DNA from: Sipunculus nudus | Lineage: Eukaryota; Annelida; Sipuncula; Golfingiida; Sipunculidae | Reading direction: 5' to 3' | DNA: 64,000 bases | Assembly: GCA_026874595.1 (NCBI GenBank) | Contig: CM049316.1 | Coordinates: 59,529,676-59,593,675, forward strand | Shown here: positions 1 to 12,290 of the stretch, piece after piece | How the letters are laid out: each line of letters opens with the position of its first letter | Position numbering within the stretch: the first letter of the stretch is position 1 | Program-made: the position numbers and the translations under genes | Notes under the pieces: generated by a model | Seen by the model: the letters and a program-made list of their open reading frames with translations, nothing else | Told to the model about the DNA's origin: nothing | The model's database searches: none

Positions 1-1530
1 TACCAGCTGTGGGACTGTAATTAAACGCTCAGAATGAATAGTCTGTGCGCAGTCCATGAACTGTGAAATGTGTATACACTGCGAGAGATTGAGAATTATA
101 GAACTCCGTGAATACAGGACAATGATACATACTCAGTGTTATGTGTTTGTGCCAAATGTTTAGGAACTGAGTGATCAAGAACTTTGTTGTTTACCTTCAT
201 GATTGGACTCATGACTCATGATTGTATTTATATGATTATATACAATATTGGTGTAAAGGGGGCGCCTCTTCAGAGAATATAAGTATTTTTATAAATATAA
301 ATCTACTGGCGTTGGTGCTGTCGTAGGCTGTCACTAGGAGACGTAGGTTGTCGTCAGTGCTGTCACGGGTTGTCGTTACAGGGCCCATCATTGTTTCCGG
401 CAGTACAGCTAGGGTCGAGACTCGTCGTAGCTTGTGGCGAATGGATATAGCATGAATTCAGGTGTCGTATGTTGTCGCCAATGTAGTCGTTAGTGATCGT
501 AGGTGATGTCGTGTGTGATTGCCCTTTGTCACGACGATTTCGTCGCAAGTTGTCGACAGCTTACCATAGCTTGACGTCAGGTTGGCGTCAAGTTGTTGTA
601 GCTTGTCGTAGATTTTGTCGTAGGAGGGTCCTGTCGCGCGACTTGCCACGACTATGACGATCGACAGCAGTCGCCTAAAAAGTCGCCCAAGTGGAAAAGT
701 CTATTACCTATGACTCTCTAATTGTCATCAAGTTCCAAGTATTCTAATTGGTCCATCCTTACAAGGAAGATTGGTTTCCGTCCCTAAGGCGAGATTTCTT
801 GGAAGGGCTTTCCCCGGTTTACCCTAAGGACAAGGCGGGGTGGATTCAAATTTTAATAGTGGGATGCTACAAACTGTGTGTTACAGAGTGGTTTTCCTGT
901 ATGCTTTATATCATGTTCGACTCTGCATGTGCACACACACACACAGACATACTCACAAGGGGCCAACCTGGAAGAGTTATTATACCTTTTAAATACATAT
1001 TTTGTTTAGCGCGTCCTGCATTATGAGTCTGTGTATATTTGGAGCGCATAAATCATAGGTTCCTGTCGTAATACCTTACAGAGTAGGCGTCCCTTGTAAC
1101 TATTTAAGTTCTGTACAACTATACATAGTGTTTCGGTAATTATCACAGGAATGTGCGTGCCTGTACTCCTTTAAAAAAAATTTAAAGAAAAACACAAGAA
1201 AAAATACTTTTGTTCATCCAGTCAGGTTTAAGTATAATCAGCATTGTTTTCACCAGGGACACTCTCTCGAGGAAAACAATCGGCAATAACAGGCCTGCTT
1301 TTACCGGTAGACAGACATAACAAAATGCCGAGTTCACGAATTCTTTTACGGTAGTTAGCTGTCTGGTTCAAACAGGACACTAAGTCTATTTTCTGGGAAA
1401 ATCAATTAGAATGGCTAAAGAAAGGTCATCAAATGAGGTATATCTTGCCTCTGTGCAAAGTTATCTCTTCCATTATCATTTTAATTTATAATTTTGACAC
1501 CTAGTCGAAAAGCGTCTGTGTGTTCTCCAG
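1..1530. other. No recognisable gene; degenerate repeats only
   Basis: I see no coding exon, RNA gene or complete mobile element here. From about 300 to 660 the + strand has many imperfect copies of a GTCGTAGGTTGTCGTC-like motif, which opens short chance reading frames on the minus strand. A 92-codon frame at 748-1026 has no family resemblance I can name, no splice context and no paralogue elsewhere in the window, so I do not call it a gene. A short (AC)n run lies near 930-945. Confidence 0.5.
300..660. repeat. Degenerate TTGTCG-rich short tandem repeat
   Basis: Imperfect reiterations of TTGTCG / GTCGTAGG words with irregular spacing fill this stretch. The copies are too diverged to define one period by eye. 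It looks like an old decayed minisatellite. Confidence 0.4.
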
Positions 1531-1534
1531 CCTT

Positions 1535-1735
1535 CGGTCCGTAGAAATTTTGCTTCATGCACTTCAGACTGTCACGTGATATTCCTGTGTTGGGCTGACA
1601 GAACTTGGCAAGTTTTATCGCTGAAGGGAGCAGCTCGGCCTCGCCGTAGACATCGTGGCTTCATAATCAGTGAAACTGCCGCCAAGGATTACGACATCAG
1701 TCAGGGATGCCGCTGGTATTTTGAATCCACAATAA
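1535..1735 (-). pseudogene. Decayed terminal exon of ECI-like gene (E subfamily)
   Basis: On the minus strand this matches the last exon of the ECI-like gene at 63442-63733. One frame gives SLTDVVILGGSF; a second frame then gives VYGEAELLPSAIKLAKFCQP followed by NTGISRDSLK. The two halves are out of frame and the segment equivalent to VKAGIVNA is missing, so a deletion plus frameshift has broken it. The reading frame beyond NFYG does not resemble the family, and no other exons of this copy are visible. It is a relic, closer to member E than to A-D because it shares ISRDSL rather than IKRDSL. Family assignment is firm at motif level; function is presumed lost. Confidence 0.75.
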
Positions 1736-1780
1736 AACGGATACGGTAACGATACTGGTGTCTCTGAGATAAAGGAAACA

Positions 1781-2215
1781 TCACACAGGAAAATTGGTTG
1801 AATGATATATCAAACTGAAGAAATTAACGGAGGATACATCATACAGAAAGAATTGGGAAAATGGATATACAAAATAGAAGAAACTGGTTTAGGAATGTAT
1901 CAAACCATAGAAGAGTGTTGAATGATATAAAGGAAACCAGAAGAAATTTGTTAATGGTTATATAAAAATGAATAATTAATCGAAAAATACATCAAATAGA
2001 AGAAATTAGTTTACGGATTACATCAGACTGATTGGTTGACAAATATATCAAACAGATGAAATTAATTGAAATATGCATGAAATAGAAAAAAAAAGGATTC
2101 AAGTTTACATAAACAGAAAAATGGATTAAATGGAATATTCACTTTGAATCAATCAGTTGAAGAATGAACAGAAGAAATAGTTGATAAATACATCAAATAG
2201 AAGAAATTGAATATA
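1781..2215. repeat. Degenerate ~30-35 bp tandem repeat
   Basis: The + strand repeats words such as GAAGAAATTGGTT followed by a variant of ATATATCAAAC, roughly every 30-35 bases over a dozen or more diverged copies. It is an old minisatellite without coding potential. Confidence 0.55.
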
Positions 2216-2229
2216 TCGATCTATATTTA

Positions 2230-4056
2230 AAGACGCCAATTTTAGCTAACAAATTTTAAATGTGAACCTGGCATATAAATGTAAGGAAGGACGTTAGGCT
2301 GGAGTTGGGGGGGGGGGGCAGTTGATACGGCCATCCCGTACGTACGGAGTCCTGAATATCACTGTAACACATAAAAATATTTAACAGAAGAAGCAAAGAA
2401 AAGTCCAGTCAAATCCGGCACGCATAAAGGGTTGTTTCCATGTACGCGTATATACGTATATGCGTGAAAAATGCTTATTTGATTTGCAACATGGAAGCAT
2501 GCCTTCATAAATCCATAATGAATCTTTCTTTGGAGCGTCTGCCGAAGTCCACCGTTCTCTTTTACAGTTAATTACTAATCATGTGACCTCTCATTGGCCG
2601 GTTCATCTCGTTTTTGTCATTTGATAAACACAAACAGAGCCAGGTCGTTTCACGAGGGAATGGTGACAGCGTCAGGTCAGGCCATTGAATCCAATAGTGC
2701 TCTGATAGCGGGATGCTAAGAGCTGATATACGGAATATATAAAGAAAATGATCATTTACATATAAACACGTGTTTTCATGCTGTCGTAATTATCACATGC
2801 GATCTGTTAACGGACGGTTGATGTAGTTATGGTTCCCGCACTCAGCCATGGTCAGGTGGGAACGTATGAGGGTTAGGATTATGCCTGCAATTTGAAATGA
2901 ATTCAGATCTTTTGTTGAGTCTATGTGACTTCGGGACAGTTATACGAGTATAAGAGACACAAATACAATGTCACATGTTTTCGGGAATACATTTGCAAGT
3001 TGGCATTCTTCCTTGATCACAGCTTCGTTTTGCATGCATGGCAAATCTATAGCTAAACTAAATGAATTTCACGCAGAGAAACTTTCTAAACTGGATGCAG
3101 ATCATTTGACAACTTCTCTGCCATATCAGATCGGGTAAGGTTCATGTACATTCCTGTAAAACGTGTAAAACATCAAAGCCTATTAAACCCGTCATTGTGT
3201 GCGTTCTTCTTGTCCCTACCAGCGCAAGTGCTAGCGCCATTTCGGCCCTAAAACATGAGAGAGTCTACTACCAGGATACTGGCTGTCAGGGAGCCGTAAA
3301 TCCTTCAACGAGGAACGCACTTAAAGACTATGAGGATGCAAATATTTTCTTCATTTTGACAATGTCTAATTACCTACAGAACGCTGTTACTTGACATAAA
3401 CCAGACCAATCGTTAGTTTTTGTATACTTTTCAACAACACCTACCATGACCGGAATAAATTCGTTTTAGCTCAATATATTGGTATAACCCTCTGCATTTT
3501 TGTTGAATTTCTGAAGCCATAAAAACTTAATTTACTTTGCCGTCTTGAACTCAAAACACACTGTCGCGGGAATTTTGTGGAATTTTGTTGATTCGTTGTG
3601 GACAATCTTGGTATTATTTTGTATGTATATATCAGTTCGGAATTATATATGTACATACATGAGAGACTATACTACAATAAAAAAGTGTAAATTTAAAGCA
3701 TTTTACTATATTTTGACAAAAATAATACTGATATAATGTACCAGAAATCCCCACACGGAAAACGGCAAAAATCGCTCAGTGAGCCGAAATTCGCTGCGTG
3801 GCCGCCCTCTTGCAGCCCGCTCCAGTGCTTTTTTAGCCTATTTGGACTTGGCCCCTAATAATAAGTCAAACTTAATTTATTTGTTCCTTTTTCATTGAAA
3901 TGGGAAAAAAACGCCGCAGTTTCCTTCATAGAGTTAAATATACCACACAAAAAGTGACTGGCATTAGCAAGTAAATATTGGTGCACAGTCTTTAGCCAGA
4001 ATGACATGGTCGTTTATTTAATGTATAGAATATGCTGGCCTTTGGCCCTCATTTAC
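2230..4056. other. Intergenic; nothing recognised
   Basis: I find no supported gene in this stretch. A G-run lies near 2308. The short reading frames at 3197-3394 and 3545-3736 lack splice context and have no paralogue in the window. The GC-richer part around 3750-3830 could be a dispersed repeat but I cannot identify it. Confidence 0.4.
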
Positions 4057-4066
4057 AAGGCCACCA

Positions 4067-4965
4067 TAGGTTTTTTTTTTATTCGCGAGGGCTTTAAATT
4101 CGCGCTATCCACGAAAGGGAAATTATCGCGAAAAGAAAACCTTCGTAACCAACAAGTCGCACCGTGGAAGTTAAAGATATTTAATATTAATCATAATAGT
4201 TCTTGTATGTTAAAAATTGCTATTATAAATGATCTCAGATAATTCATCATTAATGAAAACTAATTTAAACTCATATGAAGTTCCCTTGGGTTCAGCCCAA
4301 GTATTTAAAGTTTGCGCATATATTATTTGATAATTATTTCATAAAATAATGATGGTTTACTTCGTGTAGGATTTTAATCAAGTGAGATCGCGAAAATGAG
4401 AACCTCGCATAACACTAATTAGTGGAAATCGCAAAATTTTAACCACGGGAATACGTAGCCATCGGAAGAAGAAACTATCTTACCTAAAAGAAATGAAGGT
4501 AAAATTTTAATAATATTTGTTAGCCCTCGATTTTTTGGCCTTTACACTGCTGTTGGCTTATATCCGCCGTGTTGAATTTTCGCATTTTTCTCTTTTTTTT
4601 ATGTTTCTTGAGGATTCGATTCTCGCGATCTCATCATACAGAAAACTTACACAGAGTACAATTGTTTTAATATGAATTATATCAAATAATATGAGCGCAA
4701 AAATCTGGGCAATTGCACTGGAAACCAAAATAACATCGACTTAGTGGAAATTAATTATCGCTATTGGCATATAATTTGAAAGAAATGATATAATTTATAG
4801 TAGCAATCTTTGAATATACAACATTTATTATTATTCATAATATCAACCTTTTATACCTCTCTACTTTCCTTCCATTTCGACGATGGGACCTCTTCTTCGC
4901 GAAGGTTTAATTTCTCGATAATTCCCTTTCGCGAATATCGCTAATTTGAAACCCTAGCGAACAAT
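4067..4965. mobile_element. Palindromic long-TIR element, Mutator/MULE-like
   Basis: The two halves of this 899-bp segment are inverted copies of each other for about 430 bp per arm, with shared words such as TTCGCGA, AAAGGGAA.TTATCG and GAGATCGCGA placed symmetrically about ~4515. Both ends are flanked by the same ten bases, AAGGCCACCA, at 4057-4066 and 4966-4975, which reads as a target-site duplication. Long terminal inverted repeats with a 9-10 bp duplication fit Mutator-like elements (established knowledge; 8-11 bp is typical). No transposase frame is present, so it would be a non-autonomous derivative. A (TA)n tract begins just beyond the right end. Confidence 0.75.
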
Positions 4966-4974
4966 AAGGCCACC

Positions 4975-4977
<3 letters not shown>

Positions 4978-5038
<61 letters not shown>
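4978..5038. repeat. (TA)n microsatellite
   Basis: About 30 TA dinucleotides directly follow the right flank of the palindromic element. The Ile-Tyr repeat protein this opens on either strand is an artefact. Confidence 0.95.
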
Positions 5039-5039
<1 letters not shown>

Positions 5040-5041
<2 letters not shown>

Positions 5042-6040
5042 ATACTTCTCCTTCCGGACAACTCTCTATAACGAGTACTTCTCTTCTATGAACACCCGAG
5101 ATCGGTAAGAATTTACAATTAGAGGTTTTCAACCTCCATAAAATGGGCAGACTTGTGTTTGTTTATATACCAACCGTTCCCTGCTGCAACTGCGGGGATC
5201 GGAAACGTCAACATTCTTCTTCTAAATTTCCCATATAGTATTGTTAAGTTTTCTTTAGCGACTTTTGTTAAAATGATCTTAGCCAGTACACATCGATTTC
5301 ATTACAATAGACCTTGCGAACAACAACGCTGCTATTTGTAATGGGATACCTTTAAACAAGATTATACTTATATACGGTAACTACCGCCTTTTGCTTTTTG
5401 GTGCCATCAAGTAACGTTGAACGATTCAGAAGTTTAAGATGTCTATCATTTCTATCAATCGTTAGCTTTAATCATATTTCAGCCCAAAGCAGTGAAACGT
5501 TATATATCCTGTTGGCAATCCCTTTAAAATTATAAGAATATAAAGAATATACAAAGGAATTATCCAGTTTCAATGCCTTACTCAAACGTTTATAGGTATC
5601 ACTTAATGACCACGAGGTCGCGCTGAGTTGCAATAACGGGTTAACTGTAAAAATAATGAAGACAAATTTTGAGATACCTATTTAATATTCAAAAACGTTC
5701 AGGATGTTCCATTACAGCTTATGGAAAATTAAGCAATTAAAGTTTAAGTATTCAGAGTCTTTTATATAGACCACCGAAATCTTCAATAACACTTGATAAG
5801 GCCTGAACCACCTAGAGTCACATGCGAAGTACAGGTTACACATGACTAATGATGGGTCTTTTAAACAAGTGTTAATAATTATTTTACTCTTTTGCCCTCT
5901 CTCTGTCTGTCTCTGTCTCCGTCTCTCTGTCTCTTTCTCTCTCTTTGACAAACACCGGTAACGAATACACCATTATACTTTAGCAGAATACTGGCACTTG
6001 ATGTTTTTTGTATTACAAATAATTACCTTCAAGATGGTGT
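5040..6040. other. Intergenic; pyrimidine-rich tract only
   Basis: No gene is visible. A CT-rich tract (CTCTCTCTGTCTGTCTC-like) spans about 5894-5946. Confidence 0.4.
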
Positions 6041-6043
6041 TTT

Positions 6044-6262
6044 ATGCTGGGTTCACATATTCAGAAATTGACGAAAGCAAAAGCTCGCAATCACGGGTCT
6101 CGAGCTACTGTGCGTGATAATTTAGTCGTCCCTAAACATAAAACTCATTATTTGAAAAAGTCTTCATTATTCGCTAGGCTGAAGGTCTGGAAAAGTTTAT
6201 CAAGTAAAACTAGATCAGCCACATCATGTGCTTCTGTCAAGAAACGAATTAAACGATAAATT
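6044..6262 (+). mobile_element. LINE ORF2 C-terminal fragment
   Basis: The + frame contains NHGSRATVRDNLVVPKHKT and then VWKSLSSKTRSATS followed by KKRIKR. This is the pattern that closes the reverse-transcriptase ORF of CR1/Jockey-type non-LTR retrotransposons (the R-T-R-[SA]..DLVVP, W.SLP..IRSATS and F K K.L K blocks). Only the last ~65 residues remain; the catalytic domain is absent. The homologous position in block II (21.48-21.62 kb) keeps a longer LINE remnant, so the LINE predates or overlaps the edge of the block duplication. Confidence 0.7.
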
Positions 6263-7149
6263 TTAATGAATTTATCGGCTACATGACATGTGGTATAGTT
6301 ACATATTTTGTGTTTAGCACTCTTTTTACTTAGTCATTGATTATATAAGAATTATATTAAATTCATTGTCACGGTTGTATCAGTAGCTGCGGGGAATGGC
6401 TAACAATTAATTAGGGTTTCCGTTAATGTTGACATGTGTACAATAAACGATTCATACAAGAAATTTTTATTTATATATCATTCATATATGGCCTTATATG
6501 CTCCCCGAAAGTATTATTTTGTTTGATCGGTCTTAATATTATGCATGTTTGATACATAAAGATCCGTGAATGTTTTAAGGGCATACTAGTATATATGATA
6601 TGAGCAATCTTTTTTTTTATATTGAATACATGCATGTTATTATTAGGAGAGCAGGGCACATATGTTAATGTGGTTTTATTGATGGCGAAATTCATCGATC
6701 GTGCGCACTCTGTACGAGATAAGTTGCGATAAATGAATGAAATTGTAAACGTGTGAAGGACTTTGTTACATCTGACTCTTCACTGTTTATTTTCATCCTT
6801 TTGGTTAAAAATAAAGGTGATTCTCAATAAGTATATCGACAAAAATTTACAATTCATTTATATCGGTACTCTTCATTGATAGCTAAATAAGCATACCGTA
6901 TATTGCTTTCAGGTGGTGTATGTACACGATAAGTACAGAAACGAATTACCGGAAAATCATTTATTGGTTACCGTTTAAGCCTGTGTAACTTTTATACGTC
7001 TGCAACTCATAAAAATCTTTTTTTATTATCTGAAAACAAGTGAACATCATTTTACAGCGACAAAGCTAAAGCGCAAAGAAGATCAATGTTTATCAATTAA
7101 TATCGTTCCTTTTTGCCTGCTGGCAGTCCATTCTGAAAATATACATGTA

Positions 7150-7155
7150 TTTATT
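7150..7155 (-). promoter_or_regulatory. Polyadenylation signal AATAAA (block I)
   Basis: AATAAA on the minus strand lies about 30 nt after the stop codon of the block I tail exon. The paralogous exon at 22375 has the same signal at the same distance. Confidence 0.6.
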
Positions 7156-7183
7156 TACACCATTCATGTGACAGTATATCCAG

Positions 7184-7575
7184 TTAATGATCAGACGAAT
7201 TAAATGAATTATTTGATGAAATTGTACTTGATGACGATACTGTGGCATTCGTTGTTGCTGTCGGAAGTGTAGCGAAGATCTGTGACGTCCTATCCGTGTC
7301 CGACGTCACACTGCTGTTACCTCCCTCAGTGCTTTGACTTGGTGGAGCCGGCAGGGCTCGTTGCCGTTGTGATCGTGGAACATCGAAATCAGAATCATGT
7401 CTGCGTAATATTAACACGTGGACGAACAGGATGATCATCATAGATATAGGGAATACTGTTGTGGAGATGCCTATAGAAAGCGCAAATAAAAAGGGCCACT
7501 TATTGTCATTGTGGTTATCGCTTGTACCAGCGCTACCTCTTGTTCCACGTAAGGTTCGTTGGTCGAAATCTTTGG
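7184..7575 (-). CDS. LRR receptor exon 2 (TM + cytoplasmic tail), block I
   Basis: This is the terminal exon of the block I LRR receptor. The acceptor TTTATTTAAG precedes base 7575, and the exon opens in phase 1, matching the GTAAGT donors of the ectodomain exons at 19055 and 15924. The frame is intact to the stop at 7184 and encodes about 130 residues: a short juxtamembrane part, a hydrophobic helix (LSIGISTTVFPISMMIILFV), then LRRHDSDFDVP, a proline motif RALPAPP (an RxLPxxP class I SH3-ligand pattern) and a Ser/Thr/Asn-rich end. Compared with the block II paralogue it lacks three residues after DFDVP, and the tail reads QIFATLP where the paralogue has HIYATLP, so the only candidate tail tyrosine is lost. 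Every complete ectodomain exon available to it carries a stop, so it may be an orphan exon. Confidence 0.75.
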
Positions 7576-7689
7576 CTTAAATAAAGCAAAAAACCACATT
7601 CGTGTCAGAAAGTAAATTACCATAATGTCCATTGTTGGAATATTTATGGTGAAAGATATGGAATTCCATTTAATTTTCTTAGGTATAAA

Positions 7690-10600
7690 CACATATTATA
7701 CATGTTATGCACGATACGCACGATGTTAGTCGTGCATTACATTTATAATAAAAAATAGTAAAGATACACACCGCGTATCGTGCATTACATGTATAATAAA
7801 GAAAATACAATAATAGAGATGCCGCGTTTCATGCATAACAAGTATAATAAAGAAAAAAATAGTAGAGATACACAACACAACGCGAATCATGCATAACATC
7901 TAATATAAAGAAAATACAATAGTAGAGAAACACACCGCCTATCGTGCATTACATTTATAATAAAGAATATACAATAGCAGAGATATCATCCATCAAAATT
8001 TTCCCCGCTCAGTCCACTCTGAAGAACCCTTTTGGGTTCTACCTGGAACCCTTTTTTCTTAATGTTTGCATAATATGTATAATGAAGAACAGGCAATAAT
8101 AGAGATACACACCGCCTATCTTGAACAACGTGTTTAATAATAAAGAAAAAAAAAATAGTAGAGATACACACCGCGTATCGTGCATAACATGTTTAATAAA
8201 AAAAAATAGTAGAGATACACACCGCGTATCGTGCATAACATGTATAATAAAGAACAGAAAATAATAGAGATACACACCGCCTACCGTGCATAACATGTTT
8301 AATAAGGAAAAAAATAGTAGAGATACACACCGCGTATCGTGCATAACATGTTTAATAAAGAAAAAATAATAGAGATACACACCGTGTATCGTGCATAACA
8401 TGTTTAATAAAGAAAAAAAAATAGTAGAGATACACACCGCGTATCGTGCATTACATGTATGATAAAGAACCGACAATACTAAAGATACACACCGCCTACC
8501 GTGCATAACATGTTTAATAAAGAAAAAAATAGTAGAGATACACACTGCCTACCGTGCATAACATGTTTAATAAAGAAATAATTAGTAGAGATACACACCG
8601 CCTACCGTGCATAACATGTATAATAAAGAACAGACAAGAGAGATACACACAGCGTATCGTCCATAACATGTATAATAAAAAACAGACAATAGAGATACAC
8701 ACCGCCTACCGTGCATAACATGTAAAATAAAGAATAGACAATAATAGAGATACACACCGCGTATCGTGCATAACATGTATAATAAAGAACAAACAATAAA
8801 GATACACACCGCCTACCGTGCATAACATGTATAATAAAGAACAGACAATAGAGATACACACCGCCTACCGTGCATAACATGTATAATAAAGAACAGACAA
8901 TAGAGATACACACAGCGTATCGTCCATAACATGTATAATAAAGAACAGACAATAGAGATACACATCGCCTACCGTGCATAACATGTAAAATAAAGAATAG
9001 ACAATAATAGAGATACACACCGCGTATCGTGCATAACATGTATAATAAGGAACAAACAATAAAGATACACACCGCCTACCGTGCATAACATGTATAATAA
9101 AGAACAGACAATAGAGATACACACCGCGTATCGTGCATAACATGTATAATAAAGAACAAACAATAAAGATACACACCGCCTACCGTGCATAACATGTTTA
9201 ATAAAGAACAGACAATAGAGATACACACCGCGTATCGTGCATAACATGTATAATAAAGAACAAACAATAAAGATACACACCGCCTACCGTGCATAACATG
9301 TATAATAAAGAACCGACAATAGAGATACACACAGCGTATCGTCCATAACATGTATAATAAAGAACAGACAATAGAGATACACATCGCCTACCGTGCATAA
9401 CATGTAAAATAAAGAATAGACAATAATAGAGATACACACCGCGTATCGTGCATAACATGTATAATAAAGAACAGACAATAGAGATACACATCGCCTACCG
9501 TGCATAACATGTAAAATAAAGAATAGACAATAATAGAGATACACACCGCGTATCGTGCATAACATGTATAATAAAGAACAAACAATAAAGATACACACCG
9601 CCTACCATGCATAACATGTATAATAAAGAACAGACAATAGAGATACACACCGCGTATCGTGCATAACATGTATAATAAGGAACAAACAATAAAGATACAC
9701 ACCGCCTACCGTGCATAACATGTATAATAAAGAACAGACAATAGAGATACACACCGCGTATTGTGCATAACATGTATAATAAAGAACAAACAATAAAGAT
9801 ACACACCGCCTACCGTGCATAACATGTATAATAAAGAACAGACAATAGAGATACACACCGCGTATCGTGCATAACATGTATAATAAAGAACAAACAATAA
9901 AGATACACACCGCCTACCGTGCATAACATGTATAATAAAGAACAGACAATAGAGATACACACAGCGTATCGTCCATAACATGTATAATAAAGAACAGACA
10001 ATAGAGATACACATCGCCTACCGTGCATAACATGTAAAATAAAGAATAGACAATAATAGAGATACACACCGCGTATCGTGCATAACATGTATAATAAAGA
10101 ACAGACAATAGAGATACACATCGCCTACCGTGCATAACATGTAAAATAAAGAATAGACAATAATAGAGATACACACCGCGTATCGTGCATAACATGTATA
10201 ATAAAGAACAAACAATAAAGATACACACCGCCTACCGTGCATAACATGTATAATAAAGAACAGACAATAGAGATACACACCGCGTATCGTGCATAACATG
10301 TGTAATAAAGAACAAACAATAAAGATACACACCGCCTACCGTGCATAACATGTATAATAAAGAACAGACAATAGAGATACACACCGCGTAGCGTGCATAA
10401 CATGTATAATAAAGAACAAACAATAAAGATACACACCGCCTACCGTGCATAACATGTATAATAAAGAACAGACAATAGAGATACACACAGCTTATCGTCC
10501 ATAACATGTATAATAAAGAACAGACAATAGAGATACACACCGCCTACCGTGCATAACATGTATAATAAAGAACAGACGATAGAGATACACACCGCCTACC

Positions 10601-10760
10601 GTGCATAACATGTATAATAAAGAAATTAAACAGTAGAGATACAGAACGTATCGTGCAGAATATGTATATTAATGAAAAGACAATAGTAGAGATACGCACC
10701 GCGTATATATCGTCCATAACATGTATAATAAAGAAAGGTTTGTAAAGATTCATACCGCGT
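7690..10760. repeat. 52-bp minisatellite with ~630-bp higher-order repeat
   Basis: Nearly sixty copies of a ~52-bp unit are present (core GCATAACATGTATAATAAAG, then AACAGACAATAGAGATACAC and CCGC[CG]TA[CT]CGT). Adjacent units tend to alternate CCTACCGT and CGTATCGT, giving a 104-bp period. A longer period is also visible: the distinctive CAGCGTATCGTCC unit followed by ACATCGCCTACC occurs at 9331 and again at 9961, exactly 630 bp apart, with matching neighbours. The left part (7.7-8.6 kb) is more diverged. Fifty-two is not a multiple of three, so the staggered ~100-residue Cys-rich frames on the minus strand are artefacts of the array. The block II counterpart is only ~0.6 kb. Confidence 0.95.
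7985..8060. mobile_element. Short insertion inside minisatellite with GAACCC palindrome
   Basis: The array is interrupted by non-repeat sequence containing the palindrome GAACCCTTTTGGGTTC (8024-8039) followed by TACCTGGAACCC. It resembles the end of a dispersed inverted-repeat element. No target duplication could be defined. Confidence 0.4.
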
Positions 10761-10764
10761 AAAG

Positions 10765-12290
10765 CATGTATAATATAAATGTTTTTTTTTTTAAATTGAG
10801 TACCGAGAAAAACATTAAAAAAATGCTTGATACATGCTTGTTTCCATCTATTTACAGATACTGTGCGTGGCATAGTACCATTAACTATGAGCACATAAGA
10901 AGATCTGTAAAAGATAAGATTGTGCTAGAAAAGTTGATATGTAAAAATAAATACTCGACATCAGTCGAATCTTATAAATACAGGGTGATGCAAATGACAA
11001 AATTTGATTATTAAGGTATCATCCTGAAAACATAACATGATAAAATATCACGTTCACATTATATGGCGATATGCACAATAACGGTAACACGTTAAAGATG
11101 TTTGGATATGTTGTAGACAAATTTAGATATGCATTATTATAACAGGGCACCTGTTAGCTGTTCTGATTCGGTTATCCTGGTGACATCAAAAGCGTCTTGA
11201 CGAATTAAGATCTATAAATGCATGTTGTATAAATACATAATCAAATAGACATTGGTTTTCTATTAAACCTAAATTTGACGACCCATGTAATAAGACGGAC
11301 ATAAATTGGTCAGTTTCTTGTCTGCCTGATTTTACACGAACGAAGATATGATATCTGGAATAAAGCCACAGGAACTGTTTGCGGTGCAACCTTTGGACAA
11401 ATAAGAAAAAAAAGAAATCATAATGTGGACAGTATGCTCCTAAGGTCAAGTAAACGTATTCCAAAATTCATTATATTATCATATAACATAATTGCCTATG
11501 AATAAAATATTAATATAGATTTTACATAAAATAAGCCCAATTCCTGGAGGAAAAAATATTTTGTCTATCTATTTTTCCACTAAAAGCATGAGATTGTGTG
11601 ATTTGTTCAAAAACTATTGGCACATCTATGAGCACTGTCAACTCGGCAGTGACGTCACACACTGGGAAATCCCCTGTGACTAAAAATTCTAGATCTCAGA
11701 TAAAGTACAGTATTTCTGCCTCTGTAAGTCCTAAATTTTCAGCAGAGAATAAAAACAACATGCATTACTAGATCTGAGTTGTTGATAAAATTCAGTCCAT
11801 GATGTCACATGTGTACCAGCCAATCAAAACAGGGCAAAGTCTTGGATCTGGGTGAAATCCTCCCATCACACGACAAACGCACATGGAATAGGTTTACTTA
11901 ACCATAACGCAGCAGTTATACACTGTAACGTTCCCAGATATCCCCTCATGTAACCGCTGCTTTGTTTATCAAGTTTTCTGGGTTTCAACACCAGGGTGCG
12001 CATAGATTAAAGAATTGTAATCAGACCAATGAGAGCGTTGTATTGTATTGTGCATCCAGCTCCAAATATAACACATGCGACACCCGCTCTCGATGGTCTG
12101 ATTTCACCAGAACCTGCTGCTGCTTGTCTGTTTCTTGGCCCTGTGCCAGAGAGCTTTATTGGTTTTATGTTTTCGTAAAACTTAACCCGGTTATAATCTT
12201 TGCTCTTGAACTCAACTCGAGACATATAGAAGCGTTGTAAAACCGGACATCCTATACTTAAATCAGAAGAGCTTTGTATCATTAGTCTTT
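10765..12290. other. Block I spacer, conserved with block II, no gene called
   Basis: The sequence is colinear with 24.09-25.16 kb. A GC-richer patch at about 11.96-12.24 kb is well conserved between blocks and open on both strands, but the minus frame starts differ between copies and no family is recognised. The conservation could simply reflect recent duplication. A MITE-like element interrupts it at 11444-11903. Confidence 0.45.
11444..11903. mobile_element. 460-bp TIR element, PIF/Harbinger-type MITE candidate
   Basis: The left end GGTCAAGTAAACGTATTCCA and the inverted right end GGTTAAGTAAACCTATTCCA match at 18 of 20 positions. TAA lies immediately left and one base beyond the right end. 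The homologous site in block II (near 24745) is empty and has a single TAA between GCTCC and CGCAGC. That comparison supports insertion after the block duplication with a 3-bp duplication, as in PIF/Harbinger elements (established). There is no coding capacity. Confidence 0.7.

Noticed and set aside
444..450. ITIM in the receptor tail (protein residues 444-450 of the block II gene)
   Set aside because: The residue two before the tyrosine is His, not Ile/Val/Leu/Ser, so only the looser YxxL pattern is supported.
7690..10760. CRISPR-like array
   Set aside because: Units abut directly without unique spacers and the context is eukaryotic.
8039..10894. Overlapping ~100-residue minus-strand frames rich in Cys, Tyr and Leu (MCISIVCSLLYML-type repeats)
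   Set aside because: They are translations of a 52-bp minisatellite; frames shift every unit because 52 is not a multiple of three, and starts fall at regular array spacing.
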